Positions 38,301 to 45,806 are shown, counted from the first letter of the stretch. The stretch: 64,000 bases of DNA from Siphonodentalium dalli (GCA_032622095.1 CP136069.1:4138976-4202975); one strand, 5' to 3'. Notes: generated by a model not told the origin, from the sequence alone. Translations and numbers: made by a program.

Positions 38301-41300
38301 GCAAGTGAGTCTGTGTATGACTGCAATTCAGCATCATATGATCATAAGTGTGAAATAATATAATGATAATTTATATTGGCATAAAACTAATGTGTGTGAC
38401 TAGATATATGTGTATAGTTATGATTTGAAAAATAAAATTTGAAATAAACAACAAAATGAAAATAAAACATGACTAGAATCTCTCAATCACATTATCTGGC
38501 TATATACCTATTACCATATTTAGGGAACATAATACTGTACACACTATACATGCATCCAATACAAGTCACCTGAATGAGTGCTATTTCTAAACAGTTTACC
38601 GACAAACGGTATAATTCATTCCGGCTCCGATTCCGGCATAACATTTTAAATCAACGGCGCACAAATATATTTGACGATTTAACATCCAAACACTGGCAAA
38701 CAGTGATAAAAACTAATAGGGGATGCGGGTAACAACCATTGATACCTTTTGATATCGTATCCTCGTTATCAAATTCACCTTTCAGAGTATTTGTACGGCC
38801 TTAATGATTAAAATAACATGAGAAATAAACTGACTTGTGTTGTGTTTACTTCGGCGAAAATAGGTGTACACGGAAGCAACGTAATTTATTTGTCGCGCGA
38901 TTTCACCATGCGAACTCCTTTCTGCATATATTACAGGCGGCACACTTAGATTTCTTATCTTTCTTTGAAAAATATTTCCACACAGGACTCGTTTGTCGTC
39001 GTGCTCTGCCATGATTACAGGAAGTTGTGACAACCGAAACCACGGGTTTTCCCAACTTACCACGGTTGTCATTTCCGGTTTTTCCCGACAACCGAAACCG
39101 AACTGATTCCACGGTTAACCGCCCATCTCTACTTAGAATGGGTTAAAGGTAAGTAATATGATCCAAATAAAGAATAGGTGTGTACCTTTAATAGGGGTTA
39201 AAGGTGAGTAACTTAGAATGGGTTAAAGGTAAGTAATATGATCCAAATAAAGAATAGGTGTGTACCTTTAATAGGGGTTAAAGGTGAGTAACTTAGGATG
39301 GGTTAAAGGTAAGTAATATGATCCAAGTAAAGAATAGGTGTGTACCTTTAATAGGGGTTAAAGGTTAAAGGTGAGTAACTTAGAAGGGGTTCAAGGTAAA
39401 GAATATGATCCAAATAAAGAATAGGTGTGTAGCTTAGGGGTTAAATCTTAAAAGTGAGTTAGGGAAGCGGGACCCCTATAAAGATATATATGAGTAGCTT
39501 AGTAGGGGTTAAAGGTCTACAAAGCTGGTTCTGTGAAATAACATCATTGTTTTTTAAAGTCAGTAAAATAAATACAAGCAAAAAATGATTGACTTTCATT
39601 ATTATTCATTATAATTGCATTCTTTTATATATATAAGTCTCTCATAGGGATCCTCACATATATTAGAGAATACATTTACCTAACAATATTTACCTTGACC
39701 TTGTAAGCGAGTGCATTCCCTGTGGGAGACTCAAATAATAAGAGAATGCACTGCCACAGGATCTTTAATGCTGTACCCAACAGAACGGCCCTGTGCCAAT
39801 GCATTCTCTTATATATGCGAGTCGACCATAGGTCGCCTCGCATATATAAGAGAATGCATTGGCTTAACACGTTAAAAATTATAAAATTGTTAAAGAATGT
39901 AAGAAAAAATGGTAAAAAGTGTTAAAAAAAGATAAAAAAACATGATAAAAAATTGTTAGGCCAATGCATTCTCTTATATATGCGAGGCGACCTATGGTCG
40001 ACTCGCATATATAAGAGAATGCATTGGCACAGGGCATAACTGTAACTATCACAATGTGGTCAAGGAGCCGGTTCCAATGATATCCATATTTGTATGGTTC
40101 TATTGAGACAGACCGAAGATATTTTAGGCTGGTGAATCTTTATTTGGCCGGTTTTGGCCGTTTTTTTGGGTAAAGGGTTAATGCTGTACCAGCGTATATC
40201 CCATCATGAAAGGGTTAAGACGGGTATTAAATTGACAATAATACAATTTAAAGTAGAACCCAACTAATGTACCATAATGTTCCTGAAATTTGGTGAAAAC
40301 CCTGTGCCAATGCATTCTTTTATATATGTGAGTCTCCCATAGGGAGCCTCGCATATATTAGAGAATACATTGGCCTAACAATATTTTTACATTGAGCTTG
40401 TTAGCCAGTGCATTCTCTTATATATATATGCCATGCTATCTATGGGAGACTCGCATATATAAGAGAATGCACTGGCACAGCATCTTTAATGCTGCACCAC
40501 CCCAGCTCCCGTCATGAAAGGGTTAATAACTCTCCAATAATGAGATTTTGCATTATCGAAACCATTATTATGTAAATATTACTGTTACCAAGCCTTGAAA
40601 TAGTGTGTCTGTCATTTGCAGAATGAGGTCCCCAGAGGGTGAATTTAGTGATGCTACCCCGCATAGCAGGCTAGCATCACCAAATTCACCCTCTGGGGAC
40701 CTCATTCTGCTTACACCTCATCTTCTCGAAGGTCACCCGAAACTTCCATTTAATATGGAAAATCATAGTATTTTTGAGGCCACACAAAGATACATAATTA
40801 GTATAAAACGATTTTATTAACGCATGTCACATGTTTTCTGCAATTGAGTCATATAAAAAGTCATATATAACGTCATAATTCGGAAAGCCTGACTGCACAG
40901 CTAACTCATGTAGTCTCTGTATGCCTAGTAATACACAATTAATTGACATATAATTCAACAGCCGTATGTCAAATCTATCTACCTCCCCCCCCCCCCCCCC
41001 CCCCCCCCCCCACTGACCATCCTCTCTTTCTAAACTTTCTTAAATCTAACTACTCTCCTTTCATCCCATTGGTTATCTTCAATTCCCAAATCATACCCGG
41101 CTCCAGTTCTTATCTTATCTCTTGCTATCTGTTGTTGAGTGATCTATAAATCCTGAAAAGTTACCCATAATTATCCTGTGGTTAAGAAGTCAATTATTTA
41201 GGGCATTACTGTACATGATTAGCGATATTTGTTGACAAACCACTGTCACTAAGCCGGAATTTAGTAGTGTCTGACTGTGACTCTGACATTTGCAGAATGA

Positions 41301-44300
41301 GGTTCCCAGAGGGTGAGTTTAGTGACGCTATCCCGCATAGTGGGCTAGTGTCACCAAATTCACCCTCTGGAAACCTCATTCTGCTGAGGCCTCAACTGCT
41401 ATGGGAGACCTAGGATCAGATTTAAAGGATTACACTGGTGTAATTATTCTCAGTTATTATTGATTGATGCCCGCTAATCCACTCAGCACGTTGCCGACAG
41501 GCTGCCCCTAACTGAAGTATATATGGCGATTCGAGGATTGAATATTACATTATGGATTATGCAGTCTGAATCGTTAATCTTCCTTCTGTGATATTAAATA
41601 AGGGACCTATGTAGCGACACACAGTGTCAAACCTGAAAGGCTGTCTCATTTGGCTTTTATTTACTGATTTTTTATACAGAAACGGCTGGACCATCAGAGC
41701 TGAAAATTATGTAAAGTATGTAAGACCATGTAAACATGCAACAGTCATAACTTTTTTCAAACCAATATTTGTGCAATAAAATGCGCATTTCAAGGTTTGC
41801 TTCACTATATTCAGAATACAAATTTCACTGTCCAGATGATATATATATGAACATATAACAATAAAGTCAAGCACTAACGATATAAACACGTTATAAAAAA
41901 TATTATTGAGCTGTATTGCAGACATGTTGCGTCATCTCCTTATTTAGAATATGCGTGCGCTGTTTATGATTACTCTACAACTTGTATTTGGCCCGTGACG
42001 TATAGTAATGCCCTACATAATCTACTCCTTAACCACTGCAGAATTATGGGTAACTTTTCAGGATTTAGTCGGAAATATGGCTTGTTGCCATTCATCGGAA
42101 ATCTCAGAGTTGTCAGACGTAGAAGAAAGAAATGAGATGCAGTCTGGGTATTTATCAGACTGGATATACAGTAATGCCCTAAGTAATCGACCCCTTAACC
42201 CTTAACCACAGCAGAATTATGGGTAACTTTTCAGGATTTAGTCGGAAATATGGCTTGTTGCCATTCATCGGAAAGCTCTCCCCGAGATGACAACAAGCCA
42301 TATTTCCGACTAAATCCTGAAAAGTTACCCATAATTCTGCTGTGGTTAAGGGGTCGATTATTTAGAGCATTACTGTAAGGTATATATAATTCTGCTGTGG
42401 TTAAGGCGTCGATTATTTAGAGCATTACTGTAAGGTATATATGCTATAAATATGTTCTCATCATGATCTCTTCTTTTAGAAACGTCCCCCAGATAACACG
42501 ATATATGTGAGAACATGCAACAAGAACCCAAAGAAAACAAAATGGTGGTATCATGGTTAGTATCTCACAATATTATATTTACTAAATATCTCAAAGATGC
42601 TCCATCTCTTCCTATAAATAGTATTATATAGTTTATAAAGTAATAAATATGAATCGAATACCCCTGTCCAGTGTTCGCACTGTCGGTAGCCAAATTAGCC
42701 AATGGCTAATCTTTTTCGAATTTGGCTAATAAAAATTTCATTTGGCTAAACTTTTTTTTACCCCAAATGGAGACGGAAAGCATGGCGTCAAAAAGCTAAT
42801 TAATAAAAGCGCTCAATAGATAGACATTCAGGACGAAGTTTTCGTACTTATGAAATATCGTTCCGCTGTTGTTTTAACTGACTGACTTTTTCGGACAAAG
42901 ACAGACATTGCCTTCTATACCACAGATTGAGTGTCCTCTAACGGACATACGAAATGACGATAGTAGATGAGAGGAAGTTACTGAACAGACGAACGAACCT
43001 GACGAAGCACCACTGAATACGACGAGACCGAAAGACATTAGTTTACTGACGCCTTTTTTTTGGTCCAGCGCGAACACTGCCCCTGTCTGGAGATGCTTAT
43101 ATCAATTAATATTAATTTTATTTAGAATGTTCTGGTATAATATATATGCAATCAATTTGGGACATTTTACAGCTCGCGTTCATTTGGAGTATACCACGCA
43201 GGATAACTCTATCTAAAATTTCAAAAATAGTAACACAAAAAGGTCCCACTTAATTATCCCGTTACTTAACCCTAAAATATCTTCGGTCTGTCTCAATAGA
43301 ACCATACAAATATGGATATCATTGGAGCCGGCCCATTGACCACATTGTGATGGTTATAGTTATACCCTGTGCCAATGCATTCTCTTATATATGCGAGTCG
43401 ACCATAGGTCGCCTCGCATATATAAGAGAATGCATTGGCCTAAAAAAAATCTTTTTTTAACACTTTTTACCATTTTTTCTTACATTCTTTAACAATTATA
43501 TATTTTTTAAGTGTTAAGCCAATGCATTCTCTTATATATGCGAGGCGACCTATGGTCGACTCGCATATATAAGAGAATGCATTGGCACAGGGCCCTTCTG
43601 TTGGGTAAAGGGTTAAAGGAACTCAATCCGATTAGATGCTGCTAAATTACTATTTCTTTGGCTTTGGGGGTAAAAAATATTTGATTCGAGTCTAGGAACC
43701 CACCCTTCAAAGCTCAGAGTGATCAGATATCAATTTTTGTAGTCTGTTAATTTTTGGAGATGTGGACCAGAACCACATGCTCAAACAGACAAATTGCTGT
43801 TGTAAGATGGATAACTCGCAAATCAAGTGGTTACTATTAACAATAATAACCACTTGATTTGTGAGTTATCCATCTTACACCTGCAATTTGTCTGTTTGAG
43901 CACGTGGAAGTGGTCAACATTGTTACATCAAGGGCACAGCAGGCCGGCGGCATCTTTTATCTTTGCGACATATTAATGACAGTGTAACTAACATTATGAC
44001 TGTTATGTTTCAATTTCAGTGTTATTGCAAACTGGAAAATACGTGGGCAACTCGTTGCAGGCTGCAAGTCTATAATCCGTGTCCATGTTGGACTCAAAGC
44101 ATGTGGAATTGAAGCACGTGTTATGGCACAAAATTAATTAGATGGTGATGCAATGGTGACTTGATATTATACGCAGTTCAGATTATTTGATACAACCCAA
44201 TCTTGTCAATTGCAAATAGCATATCTTCTTGGCAAGTTGTGCACACATATACGTATACATATATCCTACTATAAATTACTTTATTAAACATATATACTTT

Positions 44301-45748
44301 ATACCGGTATCTCCTATATATTTTGAGACTTCCGTATATATATATGTGTGAGTGTGTGTGTCCTTTATAGACTCGAAAACGGCTCGACTGATTGAGCCCA
44401 AACTTGCTATATAAGGGTAAAAAGCCACTGGAAGTGTCATCGCACCATTCACGAGACTGCGACCACTCCTTCACCCTTCAACTGCCACTGTAATGGGGAT
44501 TGGTGGGTTAATCGCGAGATAATTAATGAGCATTTGTATATGAGGCGTCGCTATTAAAGAGCGTTTATCTACTTTAGTGAAATACGGCAAGTATCGGAAA
44601 CAGGGGATATCGAGACAAAATTTCGTACTTAGGGGTTCCCAGGGACGGGGGGACATTTTCGTCGGGTCAGTTTGTCCGCCCGAGGTGACCTTGATCTTGA
44701 AACGGGTACCCACAAATGACCTTGGGCGATATCTCGCTCGTCAGCGGTGACATCGACGTGAAATTTGTTATGTGTGGTCAACTCGGGACGGGGAATATTT
44801 TTGTCGGGTTAGCTGTCGGCGTGCCTGTACGGGGTTACATTGAAAAACAAAAATTAATGGATCGACCAAAGCCATGGGACCAATCCCGCCAGTGGCAGGC
44901 TAATCTGCTAGTATTATATATATGGGCCTATACATGTATAGTGACCAGAAAAAGATTGCGTGGTAACTTTAAATTAACTATTGAGCACCATGTGCTAGCT
45001 AGACTGCTATAAATCAGAGGGACATTTATCAATGTCTCGTTATATGCATTGGATGGTATATTACACTACAAGGAAGAGTGGGTTTGGACATGTATTTTCA
45101 GTACGGAAATTGCCAAGGTTTGCCGATTTCCATGACATCACACATTACGTTCATAAATTAGAGAAAATTTCGGCGTTTGCTTTCCATATATAACTGAGCA
45201 TGCCAGCCTTTGTTTGACTTAATTTGAATCATTTGTTGTGAAAAATAGACAACATGTTATGATATAGACATTCTTATATCAATGTAGCCCTGCATCACCG
45301 TGGTTAAACAGTTAACCTCGTTTAATTCAAACGGTTAAACGGTTATGAAAATCGCGTAACCGTTTCATCCTACATACAATCATACCATTACTTACCATAC
45401 AACGCATAAAACAACTGTTCATTTGAATGTTCATTTAATGTTTACTTGCTTTGCTGGAAAAACAAAAACAGTCTATACGTTATGGTGGTTAAACTGTCTA
45501 TACGTTATGGTGGTTAAACAGTCTATATGTTATGGTGGTTAAACAGTCTATACTTTATGGTGGTTAAACAGTCTATACGTTATGGTGGTTAAACAGTCTA
45601 TACGTTATGGTGATTAATCCCAAAACGGCGACGGCATAATTGTTTTGTGTTTTAGCCCATGCGTCAACGACTTCGGCATAGATCAAAGCGGTGCTATGAT
45701 AACAGTAATAGAACCTCATATCTTCTCATTATAGATGACTCTGTATGA
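17332..45748 (+). CDS. UBE2W: UBE2W, ubiquitin-conjugating enzyme E2 W, six coding exons
   Basis: Joined exons 17332-17355, 20350-20441, 28086-28188, 37304-37459, 42480-42555 and 45735-45748 give 465 nt, i.e. 154 residues plus TGA. Every intron is GT-AG, with phases 0, 2, 0, 0, 1. The protein follows human UBE2W (151 aa) exon by exon: MASNRSMEKRLHKEL at the start, WLVELDGAPG, the catalytic segment HPHVYSNGHICLSIL with active-site Cys at residue 94 (Cys91 in human), TDDWSPALSVQSVCLS, RTCNKNPKKTKWWYH, and the end DDSV (human DDTC). The usual E2 HPN tripeptide is HPH, as is normal for this family. Known role: E2 that attaches ubiquitin to alpha-amino groups of flexible N-termini, working with RING/U-box E3s in nucleus and cytosol. 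The gene spans 28.4 kb because introns (3.0, 7.6, 9.1, 5.0, 3.2 kb) are filled with transposons and tandem repeats. No polyadenylation signal was identified. Confidence 0.95.
17356..18351. other. UBE2W intron 1, first part; nothing recognised
   Basis: AT-rich, without clear repeats or coding signal. Confidence 0.5.
18352..19782. mobile_element. 1.4-kb TA-flanked element with CTGTTATGCCCTAAGTAA ends
   Basis: The left end CTGTTATGCCCTAAGTAA and right end TTACTTAGGGCATAACAG are flanked by TA (18350-18351, 19783-19784). The ends resemble those of the short CAGTAATGCCC MITE family. Subterminal regions are rich in AACCGCAGTTA-type motifs. No transposase was seen, so this is a larger non-autonomous relative, probably Tc1/mariner-type. 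Confidence 0.85.
19909..19951. mobile_element. Terminal fragment of the CAGTAATGCCC MITE
   Basis: ATAATTCTGCTGTGGTTATG through GGGCATTACTG then TA; 43 bp of the right end only. Confidence 0.75.
20350..20441 (+). CDS. UBE2W: UBE2W coding exon 2
   Basis: Acceptor TTTTTACAG precedes AAA CGC CTA CAT AAA GAG. The exon encodes KRLHKELQALSKDPPVG then VKINEDSIMTNLT plus two bases (GA), and ends at donor GTGAGT. It corresponds to the N-terminal helix and first strand of the UBC fold. The last 41 bases and the donor are the first unit of a 63-bp tandem repeat that continues into the intron. Use of later donors would read TGA immediately, so the first donor must be the productive one. Confidence 0.95.
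20401..20880 (+). repeat. 63-bp tandem repeat containing the exon-2 end and its splice donor
   Basis: Units start at 20401 (exonic), 20464, 20527, 20590 and 20653, each exactly 63 bp. A partial unit at 20845-20880 follows an inserted hairpin element. Each unit carries the last 41 exonic bases, donor GAGTGAGT, TA-rich sequence and TTACAG. Each extra copy is therefore a 40-bp pseudoexon flanked by AG and GT. Its inclusion would read GAT GAA AAT CAA TGA, an immediate stop. Confidence 0.95.
20713..20835. mobile_element. 123-bp hairpin MITE, 6-bp TSD TATATT
   Basis: Ends CAGCCCTCATAATT and AATTATGAGGGCTG are flanked by TATATT (20707-20712 and 20836-20841). The interior contains GCTTCGGCAA and its inverse. 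It split the last units of the 63-bp array, so it is younger than the array. Confidence 0.8.
20881..21497. other. UBE2W intron 2 sequence, nothing recognised
   Basis: A short inverted segment (CCAACTAATGTTG...CCAACTGTTGG) is present, and no clear repeat family or coding signal. Confidence 0.45.
21499..24327 (-). repeat. 19/27-bp minisatellite, core CATACCGATACACTGGTGA, split by a hAT
   Basis: The 19-bp unit CATACCGATACACTGGTGA alternates with a 27-bp version extended by TGAGTTAA. One stretch runs 21499-22679 and the other 23949-24327, separated by hAT element 3. The middle (about 22140-22640) is nearly homogeneous 19-mers, while edges mix both forms. Open frames on the minus strand are a by-product of repeats without stops. 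Confidence 0.95.
22680..23948. mobile_element. hAT-like element 3, 1.27 kb, TSD CTGGTGAC
   Basis: Inverted ends TAGGGCCCTGCGAACC and GGTTCGCAGGGCCCTA. Flanks are CCGGTGAC (22672-22679) and CTGGTGAC (23949-23956), an 8-bp duplication with one change. The target lies inside the minisatellite unit. Subterminal zones repeat CGAACCGAACC. No transposase was seen. Confidence 0.9.
24328..25907. other. UBE2W intron 2; no gene, two small tandem repeats
   Basis: A ~62-bp unit with ACTATACAAAACTTATTAAA and GAAGAGATACACCAT occurs twice at about 24893-25018. Sequence at 25140-25330 (GATAACTTTAGTCTGATCTG..., AGAGTTATTGCCCTCTGTTG) resembles a common invertebrate dispersed repeat. Nothing coding. Confidence 0.55.
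25480..26225. repeat. Diverged repeat units split by a MITE
   Basis: CCGATTGTCACTAAACTTCT...GATGACCTCTAGATGGGAGCC recurs in diverged form at about 25700 (ATCACCTCTAGATGGTAGC), 25808 (CCGATATTCTCCAAACTTCA) and 26163 (CAAACTTCATATGG). The CAGTAATGCCC MITE 25910-26115 inserted within it. Confidence 0.55.
25910..26115. mobile_element. CAGTAATGCCC palindromic MITE, complete
   Basis: CAGTAATGCCCTAAATAAT to TTAGGGCTTCACTG between TA dinucleotides (25908-25909, 26116-26117). The two halves form a near-complete hairpin. Confidence 0.85.
26342..26993. mobile_element. AAGCCT palindromic element, complete copy
   Basis: Inverted ends AAGCCTTCAAATAATGTG / CACATTATTTCCAGGCTT. Flanks TTTACTCC (26334-26341) and ATTACTCC (26994-27001) look like an 8-bp duplication with one mismatch. 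Both ends carry short hairpins with GAATGAGG...CCCAGAGGGTGAATT and its inverse around a CTAGC core. Probable hAT-type MITE; class is an inference. Confidence 0.7.
27020..27083 (+). pseudogene. Decoy copy of the UBE2W exon-3 acceptor and exon start
   Basis: Twenty-four bases spanning acceptor and exon start (TTATTTTATCTGCAG plus GTGGCTTGT) are identical to 28071-28094. The reading frame begins WLVNLNQSAP and reaches TGA soon after. Use of this acceptor would truncate the protein. Confidence 0.7.
27622..27691 (+). pseudogene. Two degenerate fragments of UBE2W exon 3
   Basis: GGTGGCTTGTTGCACTAGAT then GACGCTCCT (27622-27650) reads WLVALDDAP, against WLVELDGAP in the true exon. GTTGAGCTCGATGGCGCTCC at 27671-27690 is identical to the exon. 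Neither has a good acceptor. Confidence 0.7.
27695..28042 (-). mobile_element. TTAA MITE of the CAGTGCCA family, degenerate, ends 43 bp before exon 3
   Basis: The right end TGGCACTGAAAGGGTTAA and one truncated CCAATGCATTCTCTTATATA hairpin (27955-28005) match the complete member at 46514-46988 in inverse orientation. The left end is eroded near the exon-3 fragments. Confidence 0.65.
28086..28188 (+). CDS. UBE2W: UBE2W coding exon 3
   Basis: Acceptor TTATTTTATCTGCAG is followed by G TGG CTT GTT GAG; the first G completes a Glu codon begun in exon 2. The exon encodes WLVELDGAPGSIYEGENF then QLHFKFGTKYPFESPQ and ends at donor GTATGG in phase 0. This is the beta-sheet of the UBC core. A TTAA-type MITE ends at 28042, only 43 bp upstream of the acceptor. 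Degenerate copies of the exon start lie at 27020-27043, 27622-27650 and 27671-27691. Confidence 0.95.
28296..28660. repeat. AAGCCT palindromic repeat, partial copy
   Basis: AAGCCTGAGTTTAG, CATTTGCAGAATGAGG, GGGTGAATTTAGTGA, GTGGGCTAGCATCACC and their inverse at 28610-28655. Same family as 26342-26993. Confidence 0.7.
28870..29112. repeat. Fragments of the AGAGCCCCACAT and AAGCCT families
   Basis: 28896-28984 matches the 53886-54235 units except for an extra CCGGTA that creates TACCGGTA. An AAGCCT-family end occupies 29036-29112. Confidence 0.7.
29249..29461. mobile_element. CAGTAATGCCC palindromic MITE, complete, best example
   Basis: CAGTAATGCCCTAAATAAT to ATTTAAGGCATTACTG, flanked by TA on both sides. 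Left and right halves are inverted with centre CTCACTGACAG. 213 bp. Confidence 0.9.
29462..30036. other. UBE2W intron 3, nothing recognised
   Basis: No repeat with visible ends and no coding signal. A short phrase (GCCTGACATAATG...TTCAAAGTAACACTACCA) at 29951-29985 recurs at 30432-30466, on both sides of the twin-hairpin element. Confidence 0.5.
30037..30413. mobile_element. Twin-hairpin element with short TTTACCCTGTGCC ends
   Basis: Two inverted CCAATGCATTCTCTTATATA hairpins (30047-30115 and 30335-30404) enclose a segment with AGAGCCCCAGACAAACATG and GGGGCTCCCTGCAGGG. The outer TTAACCCTTTACCCAACA arms are missing. A related half lies at 55491-55735. Confidence 0.8.
30479..35055 (+). repeat. 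Three tandem copies of a 1.4-1.6-kb unit
   Basis: Units start at 30479, 32106 and 33550 (TGTTTTTGGAGTGTTCC...). Periods are 1627 and 1444 bp. The 183-bp difference is explained by seven extra copies of an internal 27-bp repeat (189 bp) minus one 6-bp gain. Each unit holds an AAAGGTACTCAATCCGAT MITE, a run of imperfect AATTGCGCTTAAGCGCAATAAG palindromes, and the 27-bp repeat. Copies are nearly identical. No protein was recognised. Confidence 0.95.
31898..32105 (+). repeat. 27-bp tandem repeat (CCGCATATAATAAAAAGG core), eight copies
   Basis: Core CCGCATATAATAAAAAGG followed by AAACCTAAA. There are eight copies here, a single copy at 33528-33548, and about seven at 34897-35055. Copy number differs between the three large tandem units. 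Confidence 0.95.
35056..35460. repeat. AAGCCT palindromic repeat, near-complete copy
   Basis: Inverted GCAAATAGCG / CGCTATTTGCAGGCTT ends and paired GAATGAGG...GGGTGAATTTAGTGATGC hairpins around GCCCGCTATG. The left end abuts the 27-bp repeat. Confidence 0.75.
35461..35921. other. UBE2W intron 3, nothing recognised
   Basis: No repeat family or exon seen. Confidence 0.45.
35922..36320. mobile_element. Twin-hairpin TTAA MITE, copy 2 (complete)
   Basis: TTAACCCTTTACCCAACA to TGTTGGGTAAAGGGTTAA, with both internal hairpins and the subterminal GGTCTGTCTCAATAGAACC block. Opposite orientation to copy 1. Confidence 0.9.
36321..37220. other. UBE2W intron 3, no gene; short GATTCGA repeats
   Basis: GATTCGATTCGAGATTCGAT-type short repeats at 36973-37045; otherwise nothing recognised. 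Confidence 0.45.
37221..37308 (+). repeat. 56-bp duplication of the exon-4 acceptor
   Basis: TTAATTCTGAG...TTTTCAGGTTAT (to 37252) is repeated exactly 56 bp later as TTAATTCTGAG...TTTCCAGGTTAT at the real acceptor. The upstream acceptor would add 56 bp and shift the frame. Confidence 0.85.
37304..37459 (+). CDS. UBE2W: UBE2W coding exon 4, catalytic exon
   Basis: Acceptor CATCATTTCCAG is followed by 52 codons beginning VMFIGSNIPIHPHVYSNG and ending SMLSSCKEK, then donor GTGAGT. It contains the catalytic cysteine in GHICLSIL (exon residue 21, protein residue 94) and the conserved DDWSPALSVQSV helix region. The acceptor is duplicated 56 bp upstream. The donor end merges directly into an 80-bp minisatellite. 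Confidence 0.97.
38032..39131 (-). mobile_element. hAT element 4, 1100 bp, TSD CTTAGAAT, with BED-finger remnant
   Basis: Ends TAGAGATGGTCGG and CCGCCCATCTCTA are flanked by CTTAGAAT on both sides (38024-38031, 39132-39139). Subterminal zones repeat CGGTTTCGGTTT or its inverse. A decayed BED zinc-finger frame lies near the right end on the minus strand. It inserted into the 80-bp minisatellite. Confidence 0.95.
38903..39015 (-). pseudogene. BED-type zinc-finger fragment of a hAT transposase
   Basis: The minus frame reads SPVWKYFSKKDKKSKCAACN then ICRKEFA. The SxVWKYF start and the C-x2-C pair are typical of the BED finger that opens many hAT transposases. A likely start (MAEHDDKR) is in a different frame, and the second metal-ligand pair is lost, so it is inactive. 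Confidence 0.7.
39595..40218. mobile_element. CATGACGGGAGCTG-family TTAA element hosting a nested twin-hairpin MITE
   Basis: The host runs from degenerate hairpins (39620-39750) through GATCTTTAATGCTGTACC to CATCATGAAAGGGTTAA at 40218. A twin-hairpin MITE (about 39764-40181) sits in its internal TTAA. Right of it, TTAATGCTGTACC is repeated, as expected for TTAA insertion. Confidence 0.75.
39764..40181. mobile_element. Twin-hairpin TTAA MITE, copy 3, altered left end
   Basis: Both hairpins and the right end GGGTAAAGGGTTAA are present. The left end reads TTAATGCTGTACCCAACAG instead of TTAACCCTTTACCCAACAG: five bases look replaced by the flanking host sequence. Confidence 0.8.
40245..40526. mobile_element. 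CATGACGGGAGCTG-family TTAA element, right part
   Basis: Two diverged hairpins with TCTCCCATAGGGAGCC loops, then CTTTAATGCTGCACC and CCCGTCATGAAAGGGTTAA. The left terminus is not identifiable. Confidence 0.65.
40590..40735. repeat. AAGCCT palindromic repeat, one-ended copy
   Basis: AAGCCTTGAAATAGTGTGTC followed by the paired GAATGAGG / CCTCATTC hairpin around CTACCCCGCATAGCAGGCTAG. Confidence 0.75.
40984..41010 (+). repeat. Poly-C tract of about 27 bases
   Basis: Uninterrupted C run. Exact length may be unreliable in assembly. Confidence 0.9.
41146..41425. repeat. Half CAGTAATGCCC MITE followed by an AAGCCT-family copy
   Basis: 41146-41211 ends GGGCATTACTG-TA. 41253-41425 carries AAGCCGGAATTTAGTAGTGT and the GAATGAGG hairpin. 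Confidence 0.75.
41426..42001. other. UBE2W intron 4, nothing recognised
   Basis: No exon, repeat boundary or coding signal. Confidence 0.45.
42003..42434. mobile_element. Cluster of three CAGTAATGCCC MITE copies just upstream of exon 5
   Basis: A left half at 42003-42100, a complete copy at 42169-42375 (TA-flanked), and a terminal fragment at 42388-42430. The last 43 bp plus GGTATATAT are repeated in tandem. Exon 5 begins 46 bp after the cluster. Confidence 0.85.
42480..42555 (+). CDS. UBE2W: UBE2W coding exon 5
   Basis: Acceptor CTTCTTTTAG is followed by 25 codons, KRPPDNTIYVRTCNKNP then KKTKWWYH, plus one base (G) before donor GTTAGT. This C-terminal segment is characteristic of UBE2W, where the C-terminus is partly disordered and replaces the canonical terminal helices. 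Confidence 0.95.
42669..43079. mobile_element. hAT-like MITE 5, 411 bp, TSD CCCCTGTC
   Basis: Ends CAGTGTTCGCACTG and CAGCGCGAACACTG are flanked by exact CCCCTGTC (42661-42668, 43080-43087). Left subterminal sequence repeats TTTGGCTAAT. No transposase. Confidence 0.95.
43266..43616. mobile_element. Twin-hairpin TTAA MITE, copy 4, left arm deleted
   Basis: TTAACCC joins directly to TAAAATATCTTCGGTCTG, so the outer ~50 bp of the left arm are missing. Both hairpins and the right end TGTTGGGTAAAGGGTTAA are intact. The final TTAA is shared with the next element (AAAGGAACTCAATCCGAT). Confidence 0.85.
43613..43940. repeat. TTAAAGGAACTCAATCCGAT MITE fragment and a palindrome
   Basis: TTAAAGGAACTCAATCCGAT is related to the 11361-11750 MITE end. 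A ~170-bp inverted repeat follows: GATAACTCGCAAATCAAGTG / CACTTGATTTGTGAGTTATC around TTACTATTAACAATAATAA. Confidence 0.65.
43941..45470. other. UBE2W intron 5; no gene, fragments of unnamed repeats
   Basis: ACTCGAAAACGGCTCGACTG (44373) and GTCGGGTCAGTTTGTCCGCC / GTCGGGTTAGCTGTCGGCG at 44661 and 44803 look like old repeats. An acceptor-like TTTCAATTTCAG at 44008-44019 does not yield the conserved C-terminus. Confidence 0.45.
45471..45612 (+). repeat. 25-bp tandem repeat, about 5.5 copies
   Basis: Unit GTCTATACGTTATGGTGG then TTAAACA, near-identical copies. Confidence 0.9.
45735..45748 (+). CDS. UBE2W: UBE2W terminal coding exon 6
   Basis: After acceptor TCTCATTATAG the sequence AT GAC TCT GTA TGA completes the Asp codon from exon 5 and gives DDSV-stop, against DDTC-stop in human. 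An almost identical copy with a better acceptor (CTCATTACAG) lies 72 bp downstream at 45807-45820 and would encode the same end. Either may be used. Confidence 0.85.
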
Positions 45749-45806
45749 CGGAAGCAGACGCACATTAGAACCAATCAGATTTACTCCTCATATCTTCTCA
45801 TTACAG

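Larger units (their letters stand above)
37451..39515 (+). repeat. 80-bp minisatellite that starts at the exon-4 donor, split by a hAT
   Basis: Units with AATATGATCC at 37491, 37571, 37651 and 37731 show an exact 80-bp period; later units vary. Each unit contains AAATAAAGAAAAGGTGTGTA, which mimics the exon end and donor TGTAAAGAAAAGGTGAGTA. The array resumes after hAT element 4 (39132-39515). Confidence 0.9.

Noticed and set aside
44008-44110. Acceptor TTTCAATTTCAG as UBE2W exon 6
   Set aside because: It gives a C-terminus without the conserved WWYHDD-type end; the 45735 acceptor restores it.
44341-44480. Possible tRNA-derived SINE or tRNA gene
   Set aside because: I could not find a convincing pair of A and B boxes or a cloverleaf. 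No tRNA or rRNA gene was seen elsewhere in the window.
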